DNA of 64,000 nt, taken from the NCBI RefSeq assembly GCF_000971965.1, contig NZ_LAQP01000001.1:682001-746000 (forward strand), read 5' to 3'. This document shows positions 45,169 to 54,003 of this stretch, in pieces; within the stretch, counting starts at the first letter, position 1, and each line of letters begins with the position of its first letter. The notes under the pieces were generated by a model, which had not been told where the DNA came from, did no database searches, and worked only from the letters and a program-made list of their open reading frames with translations. Source of the stretch: Paenibacillus wulumuqiensis (GTDB taxonomy: Bacteria; Bacillota; Bacilli; Paenibacillales; Paenibacillaceae). Both the position numbers and the translations under genes were made by a program.

Positions 45169-45290
45169 TTATAAGGCTTGTATGCTGCTTACATCTTCTG
45201 TTATACGCAGTACCATCGATGCAGGTTCTGCACCGAAGAAGAGGCTGTTATGCATGTAATGCTATTTACTATCACCAGGGAGTTGATCAC

Positions 45291-46304
45291 TTGTTATACA
45301 AAGTACTTCGACAATGGAAATGGATATTGCTGCTGCTGTTACTGGCTGGTGCCGGTGTGGTGGGTTACTATACATATTCGGTTGTACAATTTGCGAACAC
45401 CATCTCGGTAGAGCCTGATGACCCGGCCGGTGCCGACCAACAGGAGACAAATTTTCAGCTGCCCGAATGGGATGGCAAAGATCCTGTACATATCCTGCTG
45501 CTCGGTACCGATTCACGGGATGACGGCAGCAATGGCCGTTCGGACTCCATGATGGTCGCCACAATTGATCCGGTCAGCAAAAAGGCCTACCTGATGTCGA
45601 TTCTGCGGGATACGTATGTAGAGATTCCCGGACATGGCCGCAGCCGGATCAATGCTGCATATTCCTATGGTGGCGCGCCGCTGGCCATGCAGACAGTGAG
45701 CCAGCTGCTGGGCGTTCCGGTGAACAGCTATGTCACTATTGACTTTGAAGGGTTCAAGGCGCTCGTCGATGAGATGGATGGCGTGGATATCGATGTCGAG
45801 AAAGATATGTATTACACCGACGGCGGCGATGGTCACCGCTATGATATAGACCTCAAGAAGGGCTACCAGACACTGGATGGCACTCATGCACTGCAATATG
45901 TCCGCTTCCGGCATGATGCGACATCGGACTTTACCCGTACCGAGCGTCAGCGCAAATTCCTGACTGCACTGGCGGCCAAAATGCAAAGCTCTACCTCGAT
46001 TGTCAATCTGCCGGGCATTCTCAAAGCAACCGCTCCGTACATCAAGACCAATATGTCCGCTTCCACCATGCTCAAGCTGGCTGGACTCGGCATGGATGTC
46101 AATGTGAGCAAAACGGAAAAGCTGCAGATCCCTCCCACCCCTCTGCTGAGAGAAGAGGTTGTACACGGTGCAGCCGTACTGGGCGTGGATGAGAACGAAC
46201 TGCGCAAGTATATTCAGGATAAGCTGTCGGAGACTGATGACCAGCTTGAGAATGATAAGCAGGCCGGGGATGAACAGACAGATGAACAGGCCAGTAAGCA
46301 ATAG
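45291..46304 (+). CDS. LCP (LytR-CpsA-Psr) family cell-wall ligase
   Basis: Membrane-anchored ligase of about 337 residues that attaches teichoic acid or other glycopolymers to peptidoglycan. A short N-terminus and one membrane segment (WILLLLLLAGAGVVGYY) precede the LCP domain: ILLLGTDSRDDGSNGRSDSM, then SILRDTYVEIPGHGRSRINAAY with the conserved Arg and Asp residues. A Glu/Gln-rich tail ends the protein (DKQAGDEQTDEQASKQ). The TTG at 45291 is chosen because AGGGAG stands eight bases upstream; a frame from 45219 adds residues unlike the family. It is monocistronic. Confidence 0.92.
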   Translation: MLYKVLRQWKWILLLLLLAGAGVVGYYTYSVVQFANTISVEPDDPAGADQQETNFQLPEWDGKDPVHILLLGTDSRDDGSNGRSDSMMVATIDPVSKKAYLMSILRDTYVEIPGHGRSRINAAYSYGGAPLAMQTVSQLLGVPVNSYVTIDFEGFKALVDEMDGVDIDVEKDMYYTDGGDGHRYDIDLKKGYQTLDGTHALQYVRFRHDATSDFTRTERQRKFLTALAAKMQSSTSIVNLPGILKATAPYIKTNMSASTMLKLAGLGMDVNVSKTEKLQIPPTPLLREEVVHGAAVLGVDENELRKYIQDKLSETDDQLENDKQAGDEQTDEQASKQ

Positions 46305-46330
46305 GACAGCACCATCCAAATAGAGTAAAT

Positions 46331-46375
46331 AAAAGCGCCAGACGATGGATTTTGCAATCCCCAGTCTGGCGCTTT
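46331..46375. terminator. Bidirectional terminator between convergent genes
   Basis: AAAGCGCCAGAC / GTCTGGCGCTTT hairpin, serving both the LCP gene (plus) and the SDR gene (minus). Confidence 0.88.
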
Positions 46376-46401
46376 GTCTATGACTATTCCGCTCAAATAA
46401 A

Positions 46402-47139
46402 TCAGCGGTTGTTCATCTGCTCAAATACCGTATCCAGTTCCGCCCGCGAAGCCGTGCGATTGCGTTCGGATGTTCCATACCCGATCTCATGTTCACCAGT
46501 GCGCAGACGCGCCAGAATCCCGTCGGCAAACTCGTCCACCGGCACACCCCATGTATGCAGACCCGATCCGCCTAGATCCGTATTGACACCGGGAGGCACG
46601 ATCTCGATCACTTCGATAGATGTATTTTTCAGTTGATGACGCAGGGACAGGGTAAAAGAATGCAGCGCCGCCTTGGTCGCACAATATACCGGTGCGGATG
46701 CTTTTGGCGAAAAGGCCAGCCCCGAGGTCACGTTAATAATCGCGGCCGATGGCTGCTTTTGTAAATGCGGCAGCAGCAGTGTCGCCAGATGAATCGGTGC
46801 ATCCAGATTGGTCGCGATCTCTCCCCGCTGATCCACCCATGATTCCGTGCCTTCCGTCAGGCTGTAATTGCGCTGAATACCCGCATTATTCATCAGTACA
46901 TTCAGCTCCGGAAAATCGGTCACTATCTCATTTACCAGCCGAATGCGGTCTTCCTCACTCGCCACGTCGACTACACGGGTGTGCATTTGCGGATACTGTG
47001 CCTGTACTTCCTGCAGTCGGCTCTCCCGTCTGCCGCAGACGATAATCGTATTGCCTTCCTGAAGCAGACGCTCCGCAAAAGCCAGCCCGATCCCGGATGC
47101 ACCGCCTGTAATAAGAATCGTATTTCCTGACATTTTCAT
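46402..47139 (-). CDS. SDR family oxidoreductase (DltE-like)
   Basis: Short-chain dehydrogenase of 245 residues. The NAD(P) motif is TGGASGIG, then NNAG in VLMNNAGIQRN, active Ser in INVTSGLAFSPKAS, and Tyr-Lys in YCATKAALHSF. The C-terminal part (VIEIVPPGVNTDLGG) resembles DltE-like proteins. AGGAGGG precedes the ATG. It is monocistronic; the substrate is unknown. Confidence 0.9.
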   Translation of the reverse strand: MKMSGNTILITGGASGIGLAFAERLLQEGNTIIVCGRRESRLQEVQAQYPQMHTRVVDVASEEDRIRLVNEIVTDFPELNVLMNNAGIQRNYSLTEGTESWVDQRGEIATNLDAPIHLATLLLPHLQKQPSAAIINVTSGLAFSPKASAPVYCATKAALHSFTLSLRHQLKNTSIEVIEIVPPGVNTDLGGSGLHTWGVPVDEFADGILARLRTGEHEIGYGTSERNRTASRAELDTVFEQMNNR

Positions 47140-47306
47140 AATATATCCCTCCTGTTGTATACTGCAGCCTAATCTTCTAAACTTCGGGGGTCTGGTGTAA
47201 CCCTCATATTTTCATGCCGCCTGTATACGGCTTTAGAATCCTTTACCCCTGATCGGCGGATCGCTATCATTACCCTTGCTTATATCAAAGTCAAAAATAC
47301 CACAGC

Positions 47307-47335
47307 AAAAAGCCCGGCTATGACAGCACAGCCGG
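47307..47335 (-). terminator. Rho-independent terminator of the lut genes
   Basis: CCGGCT / AGCCGG hairpin with GCTTTTTGC on the minus strand, about 60 bases after the lutC stop. Confidence 0.8.
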
Positions 47336-47393
47336 ACATATACGAAATAAACAATCTGCATACCCATTCCTATTCGCCATCCTCGAAGAGTAT

Positions 47394-48125
47394 TCAGCCA
47401 ACGAGCAGCGTATAGATAATCCCCGGTCCATGTACACCAATCGTCAGATCATTCTCAATATCCGACGAACGGCTCGGTCCCGAGATAAAGTGCATACCGG
47501 CTGGCAGGTTCTCCCGGCCGATCTCATCCATCGGAATGAGCAGCTCACCCAGCCTGGTATACAACCGATCCACCGGCAAAATAACGATACATACCGTCGG
47601 CAGCAGACTGACCGAACGTCCCTGCTGCGCTGCTGAAGTGACCATTACGGTACCTGTATAGGCCGCCGCGCCATCCGCTATGACTACCCCGATATCCGCC
47701 TCTGCTGCCCGGGCTGTCCATGCTTCATCCGGATCGCTGTTCCAACTGGAAATCTGCACATCCGGCAGACGCTCTTCCAGACGCAGCGCTGCCAGTTCCG
47801 GCTGCTGCTGTCGAACCAGATAACGTGCTCCCATCTGCATGGCGTGATCGGCAATAAATTCTGCCGCTTCGCCCATCGTCTGCAGACGAACTACATGACC
47901 GCCAACCTCTTGGAAATGGGTGGTGAATTTATCGATCCGCTGCTGCTCGCTCCACTGAAAGCCACTCCAGAATTCCGGCGCTCCCCGGTACGGATGTGCA
48001 GGCGCTTCCGTCATGCGCGGACGCCGCAGTCGGGTTGAGATATTATCCATAAAAGCCTGCTGGCTGATACGTGACTGTTCTTCCAGCTGCTGCAGCCAGT
48101 CAGGCGTTGATTGCGAATTATTCAT
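47394..48125 (-). CDS. lutC: Lactate utilization protein LutC
   Basis: LUD-domain protein of 243 residues, third component of the LutABC complex that oxidises L-lactate to pyruvate. It starts MNNSQSTPDWLQQLEEQ. Typical parts are ADIGVVIADGAAAYTGTVMV and MHFISGPSRSSDIENDLTIGVHGP. The start at 48125 has GGGAGG upstream and overlaps lutB by 8 bases. It is the last gene before the terminator. Confidence 0.92.
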   Translation of the reverse strand: MNNSQSTPDWLQQLEEQSRISQQAFMDNISTRLRRPRMTEAPAHPYRGAPEFWSGFQWSEQQRIDKFTTHFQEVGGHVVRLQTMGEAAEFIADHAMQMGARYLVRQQQPELAALRLEERLPDVQISSWNSDPDEAWTARAAEADIGVVIADGAAAYTGTVMVTSAAQQGRSVSLLPTVCIVILPVDRLYTRLGELLIPMDEIGRENLPAGMHFISGPSRSSDIENDLTIGVHGPGIIYTLLVG

Positions 48126-49641
48126 GCTGACCTCCCGTAATCCCGCTCGCCCGGCGCTGACGCAAAATCTGCTCCATTCGATCCCGGGTCTGTGCATCCA
48201 TCGGCGGGGCTGTACGCCTTGTTTCCTCGGACAGCTCCTGCCAGTGTTCACGGAACGAGTGATCTGCCATCGACGGGGCGACACGGTACGTATTCCAGCC
48301 TTTGAGCGGACCCATTTTGATCGTAATGCCTTTGTCATGCACGACCGGTTTCTGGGCGATGCGGCCCATTTTGAGTGCCAGTGCCAATCGCTTGGAGTTG
48401 GCCATCAGCACGGCGAATCCTTTCATGCCCAGCGATTCCCAGCGATTGCCGTGACCGCGCTCGACCTTGCGGCGGCGCAGATAGACGAGCATATCATGCA
48501 GTGGAATCTTGACCGGACAGGCTTCATAGCAGGCCCCGCACAGACTGGACGCATTGGCGATATCGTCCCACTCCGCGACATTACGGTTGAGTGCCGGTGT
48601 CAGCACTGCGCCGATCGGTCCGCTGTACGTACCCCCATACGAGTGACCGCCGATATGACGATAGACCGGACATACATTTAGACAGGCACCGCAGCGGATA
48701 CAGTTCAGCAGTTCCTGAAATTCCGGATCACCGAGCTGCTCCGAGCGTCCGTTATCCACGATAATAATATGCATTTCTTCCGGCCCGTCGCCATCTGCGG
48801 TACGCTTGGGTCCGGTAATGCCGGACATGTACATCGTCAGCCGTTGGCCGGTTGCAGACCTTGGCAGCAGTGTCGCCATCACTTCAAGATCTTCCCAGGA
48901 AGGAATAATGCGCTCCATCCCCATCAGCGTAATCTGCGTTTTGGGCAGTGTGGTGACCATGCGGGCATTACCTTCATTTTCAAATAAAACCATCGATCCG
49001 GTCTCGGCAATGGCAAAGTTGCAGCCGGTCATGCCGATATCCGCCCCGAGGAACTTCTCACGCAGCTTGCGCCGTACATAACCGGCGAGAATGGTCGTAT
49101 CCGGCGGCAGTTCCTCTCCTGCGTCTTCGGACAACAGCTCGGCGATTTGATAGCGGTTTTTGTGAATAGCGGGAATGACGATATGCGACGGGCCTTCTCC
49201 GGCGAGCTGGATAATGTATTCACCCAGATCACTCTCAATCGTCTCGATCCCGGCCAGTTCCAGCGCGCGATTGATATGCAGCTCTTCGGAGACCATCGAT
49301 TTGGACTTAACGACCGACTCGGCCTGCTTATGACGGGCAATCGTCATGACGATATCCGTCGCTGCGGCCGTATCGGGGGCAAAGTGCACATGTACCCCAT
49401 TTTTGCGGGCATTTTCCACAAACGTATTCAGGTAGTAATCCAGATGGGCGATCGTATGCAGCCGGATCTGACGACCGCGTTCCCGCCATTCTTCCCAGTT
49501 GCCATGCTCTGTAGCCGCAGCCTGCTTGCCGCTGCGCAGCCGTTCGGTCGTGAACTTGACGGCATTGCGCAGAAAGTCATTATTCAGCGCAACGTCGGCT
49601 CTTTCCTTGACGGTGCCCTGTGTAGATTGTGCCGGATTCAT
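48118..49641 (-). CDS. lutB: Lactate utilization iron-sulfur protein LutB
   Basis: Iron-sulfur protein of 507 residues, core electron-transfer subunit of LutABC. After the LUD-like N-terminal half come two clusters: CIRCGACLNVCPVYRHIGGH near residue 318 and CGACYEACPVK near 370. The C-terminal part ends in a DUF3390-like tail. The ATG shares ATGA with the lutA stop region. It lies between lutA and lutC, the usual order. Confidence 0.95.
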   Translation of the reverse strand: MNPAQSTQGTVKERADVALNNDFLRNAVKFTTERLRSGKQAAATEHGNWEEWRERGRQIRLHTIAHLDYYLNTFVENARKNGVHVHFAPDTAAATDIVMTIARHKQAESVVKSKSMVSEELHINRALELAGIETIESDLGEYIIQLAGEGPSHIVIPAIHKNRYQIAELLSEDAGEELPPDTTILAGYVRRKLREKFLGADIGMTGCNFAIAETGSMVLFENEGNARMVTTLPKTQITLMGMERIIPSWEDLEVMATLLPRSATGQRLTMYMSGITGPKRTADGDGPEEMHIIIVDNGRSEQLGDPEFQELLNCIRCGACLNVCPVYRHIGGHSYGGTYSGPIGAVLTPALNRNVAEWDDIANASSLCGACYEACPVKIPLHDMLVYLRRRKVERGHGNRWESLGMKGFAVLMANSKRLALALKMGRIAQKPVVHDKGITIKMGPLKGWNTYRVAPSMADHSFREHWQELSEETRRTAPPMDAQTRDRMEQILRQRRASGITGGQHE

Positions 49642-50366
49642 GTTACCCCCACCCCTTCGTACAGCAGCTCTGCCAGATGCATCACCCGCACCTGTTCACC
49701 CCGGTGCCGCAGATTGCCGGCAATATTCATCAGGCAGGCCATATCCAGTCCGACGAGTACCTGTGCTTCCGTTTCCTTGATATGATCTACTTTCTCCGAT
49801 ACCATCGCACCGGAGATATCCGACATTTTCACAGCAAAGGTCCCTCCAAAGCCGCAGCAATCCTCGGCAAAAGGCAGCGGGACCAATTCCAGTCCACGGA
49901 CCTGGGACAACAGCGTCATCGGCTCTTCCCTGACTCCGAGCAGGCGGCTGCCGTGACAGGATGGATGATACGTAACCTTGTATGGAAAATGCGCGCCCAC
50001 ATCCGTAATTCCCAGCACCTGTACGAGAAACTGGGTGAATTCATACGTCTTGGCTTCCAGTTCATGGGCCAGTTGCAGCCAGTGGGGATCGTCCTTGAAC
50101 AGCTCCGGGTAATGATGCACCATATAGGTACAGGAGCCGGAGGGCGAGACGACAAAATCGCTAGATTCAAACGCTTTCAAAATCGTTTTGGCCGCGGTCC
50201 GCGTCTCTTCCCAGTACCCGCTATTGTAGGAAGGCTGTCCGCAGCACGTCTGCACCGGCGGAAAGTCCAGCTGCACACCATGTGCAGCCAGCAGACGGAC
50301 CATCGCTTCGCCCACACGCGGATAGATGGCATCGCTCAGACAGGTGATGAATAAGGATACTTTCAT
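49638..50366 (-). CDS. lutA: Lactate utilization protein LutA (CCG-domain)
   Basis: Heterodisulfide-reductase-like protein of 242 residues. Two CCG-domain motifs are present: QTCCGQPSYNSGY near residue 40 and EDCCGFGGTFAVK near residue 170, with TYHPSCHGSR and GLDMACLMNIAG as further Cys sites. It begins MKVSLFITCLSDAIYP with AGAGGTG upstream. It follows the DeoR-type regulator gene by 109 bases, with a hairpin between, and overlaps lutB by 4 bases. Confidence 0.93.
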   Translation of the reverse strand: MKVSLFITCLSDAIYPRVGEAMVRLLAAHGVQLDFPPVQTCCGQPSYNSGYWEETRTAAKTILKAFESSDFVVSPSGSCTYMVHHYPELFKDDPHWLQLAHELEAKTYEFTQFLVQVLGITDVGAHFPYKVTYHPSCHGSRLLGVREEPMTLLSQVRGLELVPLPFAEDCCGFGGTFAVKMSDISGAMVSEKVDHIKETEAQVLVGLDMACLMNIAGNLRHRGEQVRVMHLAELLYEGVGVT

Positions 50367-50395
50367 GCTGCACCTCTTTTCGCTCCATAATACAC

Positions 50396-50435
50396 AAAAG
50401 ATGGCAGTTTGCAGGGAGCCCGGCCGCCATCTTTT
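50396..50435 (-). terminator. Hairpin between the rha regulator and lutA
   Basis: AAAAGATGGC / GCCATCTTTT is a perfect 10-bp stem with loop, then GTGTATT on the minus strand. It looks like an intrinsic terminator, yet only 29 bases separate it from the lutA ATG and no promoter is seen in them. It may be a leaky attenuator or a processing/stability element. Confidence 0.7.
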
Positions 50436-50475
50436 ACTTTGTGCTTCGGTCATGATGCTGATATGGTACATTTGC

Positions 50476-51234
50476 TTAGACGATGGTAATTTTGAGTTCG
50501 CGCTCTTCCAGTTGGCGGATTGTCTCCTGGGGAAGGCGAGTGTCGGTGATCAGCCGATCGACCTCGCTGAGGTCCATCACATGGGCAAAGGCCTGGACAC
50601 CGAATTTGCTTGCATCGGCCAGCAGGATAATCTGGTCGGCCATACCAACCATCTTCTGCTTCACCCGTGCCTGCAGTTCATTGGATTCGCTGATGCCGCG
50701 GTCCAGATGCAGTCCTTTGCAGGACAGGAACAGCTTGTTCACATAGTACGTATCCAGCGAACGTTCCGCCAGCGGTCCGACAAAGGACAGCGAACGCGGT
50801 ACCAGCTGTCCTCCGGTGGAGATGACCTCGATCTTCTCTCTGGTACTGAGCTGGGTCGCCACGCGGATGGAATTGGTCAGCACGGTCAGCGGGATATCCG
50901 GCAGACTCGCTGCCATATACCATGCGGTCGTACTCGCATCCAGCAGAATACGGTCCTGCGGCTCGATGAGTTTGACCGCTTCCTCGGCGATGCGGCGCTT
51001 CTCTTCGGTGTGCATAATCTCCCGCTCCGAGAACGGGGTCTCCGGCTGTTCATCCTTGACGCTGACTGCGCCGCCATGCGAACGCTTCAGCAGCCCCTGC
51101 CGTTCCAGCCGGTCCAGATCACGGCGGATCGTCTCCTCGGTAACCTGGCAGCGCTCGCTCAGCTCCGTTACCCGCATACTGCCCTTTTCATTCACCAGCT
51201 TTACAATCATGTCATACCGTTCCGCGACTAACAT
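50476..51234 (-). CDS. DeoR/GlpR family regulator of the rhamnose genes
   Basis: DeoR-family repressor of 252 residues. The N-terminal helix-turn-helix is RYDMIVKLVNEKGSMRVTELSERCQVTEETIRRDLDRLERQGLLKR, and the sugar-binding part carries ILLDASTTAWYMAASLP, VISTGGQLVPRSLSFVGP and LLADASKFGV. It sits 21 bases after rhaB, the position RhaR (YulB) holds in the B. subtilis rha operon. It probably represses rha genes until a rhamnose phosphate or rhamnulose phosphate is present. Confidence 0.9.
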   Translation of the reverse strand: MLVAERYDMIVKLVNEKGSMRVTELSERCQVTEETIRRDLDRLERQGLLKRSHGGAVSVKDEQPETPFSEREIMHTEEKRRIAEEAVKLIEPQDRILLDASTTAWYMAASLPDIPLTVLTNSIRVATQLSTREKIEVISTGGQLVPRSLSFVGPLAERSLDTYYVNKLFLSCKGLHLDRGISESNELQARVKQKMVGMADQIILLADASKFGVQAFAHVMDLSEVDRLITDTRLPQETIRQLEERELKITIV

Positions 51235-51255
51235 AGTATCCTCAACTCCGAATCG

Positions 51256-52731
51256 TTATTGTACGGGAATCGCCGTCAACCGCAGGAAGCGTCCATAAGC
51301 GTCTTCCCATGCTTCCTGATCCTGCGGCTCATACACATCCACCGGAAAGGAATCACGGATAACGGCCCGGGCTTCCCGGATATCCCTGAATGTCCCCTGT
51401 GCTATCCATTGTACCGCTAAATTGCCAATCGCGCTTCCCTCTGCCGGTCCTGCCCATACCGGGCGTCCCAGTGCATTGGCGGTCCACTGGCATAACAGAC
51501 GGTTCTGGATGCCGCCGCCGACCATATGCAGCCCGTCGAACCGCTTGCCCGACAGCTGCTCCGTCTGCTCCAGTACATAACGATATTTTAATACGAGACT
51601 CTCGAAAATACAGCGGGCTACCGCACCATAGGTATCCGGCAGCTGCTGTCCGGTATGACGGCAGTACTGGCGCACGCGTGAGCGCATATCCCCGGCATGC
51701 AGAAACAGCGGATCATCCGGTTCAATGAAGGAAATAAACGGCTCCGATCCGGCCGTATGCTGAATCCATTCACTATAGGAAGCATGGTGACCGTCGCGCT
51801 CACATTCCCTTTTATATTCCTGAAAAATCCATAGGCCCATAATATTTTTGAGCAGCCGATACGTGCCGTAAGCGCCGCCTTCATTGGTAAAATTCAGCTC
51901 GCGTACGCGCTCGTTAATGACCGGTTCACTGACTTCCGTTCCCATCAGCGACCAGGTCCCGCAGCTGAGATAGGCAAAGGAATCCGACAGCGCCGGAACC
52001 GCCACCACCGCCGAAGCGGTATCATGCTCCGCCACCGCTGTCACCGGAATGGCAGGCAGCCCCAGATCGACCATCAGCGAAGAGCGCAGATGTCCTGCCG
52101 GCGATCCCGGCTGTACCGGCCTGCCAAACCAGGAGGACGGAACACCGATATGCGACAGCAGCTTGCGATCCCAATCCTGCTGGCGGGCATTATACATCTG
52201 GGTCGTCGTCGCATTGGTGAATTCATTGATCATCTCGCCGGTCATGAAATAACGCAGCAGATCCGGAATCATCAGAAACCGCTCCGCTTCCTTGAGCACC
52301 GGCGAACCCGCCTGTCGCATCGCTGCCAGCTGATATAGTGTATTAAATGTGAGAAACTGAATACCGGTCGCTTCGAAGATCTGCTCTGCCCCCAGCTCTT
52401 CCTGCATTTGCTCCATCACACCGTGGGTATGCCAGTCCCGGTAATGAGAAGGGTTGGCGAGCAATTCACCCGTGCGTCCGATCAATCCGAAATCGACAGC
52501 CCAGGAGTCGATACCGATACTTTCCGGCAGCATTCGCTCCTGCTTGGCGATGACCAGTCCCTGCTGGATCTCATGATACAGGCGCAGTATATCCCAGTAG
52601 AGGCGATCTCCTATTTTCACCGGATCATTGCTGAACCGGTGAATCTCCTGTGTGACGATCCGGTGATCATTCAGTCTGCCGATAATTGCTCTGCCGCTGC
52701 CTGCTCCAAGATCATAGGCAAGGATGGTCAC
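51256..52731 (-). CDS. rhaB: Rhamnulokinase RhaB
   Basis: FGGY-family kinase of 491 residues that phosphorylates L-rhamnulose at C1. It begins with the glycine-rich site AYDLGAGSGRAIIGRLN, then has SIGIDSWAVDFGLIG, VAEHDTASAVVAVPA, and GGGIQNRLLCQWTANALGRPVWAGPAEGSAIGN. The GTG start shares GTGA with the rhaI stop, so the two are coupled. It is in the rha operon between the isomerase and the regulator. Confidence 0.95.
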   Translation of the reverse strand: MTILAYDLGAGSGRAIIGRLNDHRIVTQEIHRFSNDPVKIGDRLYWDILRLYHEIQQGLVIAKQERMLPESIGIDSWAVDFGLIGRTGELLANPSHYRDWHTHGVMEQMQEELGAEQIFEATGIQFLTFNTLYQLAAMRQAGSPVLKEAERFLMIPDLLRYFMTGEMINEFTNATTTQMYNARQQDWDRKLLSHIGVPSSWFGRPVQPGSPAGHLRSSLMVDLGLPAIPVTAVAEHDTASAVVAVPALSDSFAYLSCGTWSLMGTEVSEPVINERVRELNFTNEGGAYGTYRLLKNIMGLWIFQEYKRECERDGHHASYSEWIQHTAGSEPFISFIEPDDPLFLHAGDMRSRVRQYCRHTGQQLPDTYGAVARCIFESLVLKYRYVLEQTEQLSGKRFDGLHMVGGGIQNRLLCQWTANALGRPVWAGPAEGSAIGNLAVQWIAQGTFRDIREARAVIRDSFPVDVYEPQDQEAWEDAYGRFLRLTAIPVQ

Positions 52732-53948
52732 CAGCTGGCACCACCTTTGCCTCTCGCCAGAATCGATTGTCCGTAGCTGTCTGCCAGATACGCCTTCATC
52801 GGATCGAGCGGCAGTCCCTGTTCTTCACGCACTGCATGCAACAGTGGTGTCACATCAAATTCGAATGCGCGGCGCACCGCATCCTCGGCCCCCAGCACAT
52901 CGTTGTTGGCCTGGGCTTCCGCCACTTCGCGGTGATCGATCAGCAACGCCTTGGCATACTGAGTCTGCACGTTCAACACCGAACGGATCATCGCCGGAAT
53001 CTTCATTTCAATATTATGCGACTGGTCGATCATATAAGCGATATTGTTTACCGCCTGTACGAGCCGGTCTTCTCCACTGTCCGCCGCATCCAGAATCTGA
53101 TAGAAGATCAGGAACAGCTCATACGGGTTGATCGAACCGACGATCAGATCATCATCGGCATATTTGTAGCTATTAAAATGGAACCCGCCGAGACGGCCTT
53201 CATCGATCAGATAGGAGACGATATGCTCCACATTCGCGCCCGGCAGATGATGCCCGGTATCCACCAGCACATGCGCCTGCTCACCCAGCTTGACCGCATA
53301 ATTGTAGGCCATGCCCCAGTCGGCAATATCGGTATGGTAAAAGGCCGGCTCGAACGCCTTGTATTCGATCAGCATGCGCATATCCGGCGTCAGCGCGCGG
53401 TACATCTCGCTCAGTGCTTCGAGCATCCAGTTTTTGCGTTTGCGGATACTGCCCTGGCCGGGGTAGTTGGTACCGTCGGCAAACCATAGACTCAGATCGC
53501 GTGAACCGGTTTCTTTGGCCACATCGACACATTCCAGCAGATGGTCAGTCGTTTTGCGGCGGATCGCCGGATCGCTGTTGGTGACACCGCCGAGCATGTA
53601 TTCTTCTTCCTGGAACATGTTCGGATTGATCGCACCGATCTTCAGATTCAGGCTTTCCGCATGACTGCGCAGCTTGCCGTAATCTTCAACTTTGTCCCAG
53701 GGAATATGGATCGCTACCGATGGGCACAGACCGGTTACCTTATGCACCTGGGCAGCATCCTCCAGCTTTTCAAATGGGTCGCGTGGTACGCCTTCTTTCT
53801 GGAACACTTTGAACCGGGTACCCGAATCGCCGTATCCCCAGGATGGCGTCTCGATTTGTAGCGCTTTCAAACGGGATTTGATCAAATCCAGATCCATCCC
53901 TCTGCTTTGCTGCTGTTCCTCAAATAGAGCATAAGCTTTGTCTGTCAT
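52728..53948 (-). CDS. rhaI: L-rhamnose isomerase RhaI (rhaA)
   Basis: Metal-dependent L-rhamnose isomerase of 406 residues, the RhaI type found in Bacillales and Rhizobia, converting L-rhamnose to L-rhamnulose. Motifs include LSLWFADGTNYPGQGSIRKR, LIEYKAFEPAFYHTDIADWG, LVDTGHHLPGANVEHIV and GGFHFNSYKYADDDL, holding the Glu, Asp and His metal ligands. GGAGG precedes the ATG. It comes 55 bases after rhaEW. Confidence 0.95.
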   Translation of the reverse strand: MTDKAYALFEEQQQSRGMDLDLIKSRLKALQIETPSWGYGDSGTRFKVFQKEGVPRDPFEKLEDAAQVHKVTGLCPSVAIHIPWDKVEDYGKLRSHAESLNLKIGAINPNMFQEEEYMLGGVTNSDPAIRRKTTDHLLECVDVAKETGSRDLSLWFADGTNYPGQGSIRKRKNWMLEALSEMYRALTPDMRMLIEYKAFEPAFYHTDIADWGMAYNYAVKLGEQAHVLVDTGHHLPGANVEHIVSYLIDEGRLGGFHFNSYKYADDDLIVGSINPYELFLIFYQILDAADSGEDRLVQAVNNIAYMIDQSHNIEMKIPAMIRSVLNVQTQYAKALLIDHREVAEAQANNDVLGAEDAVRRAFEFDVTPLLHAVREEQGLPLDPMKAYLADSYGQSILARGKGGASW

Positions 53949-54003
53949 GCCATATCCTCCTCCATAAGTGGTGCCTAGACCATGCTATCTGTTCATTCTA
54001 ACA

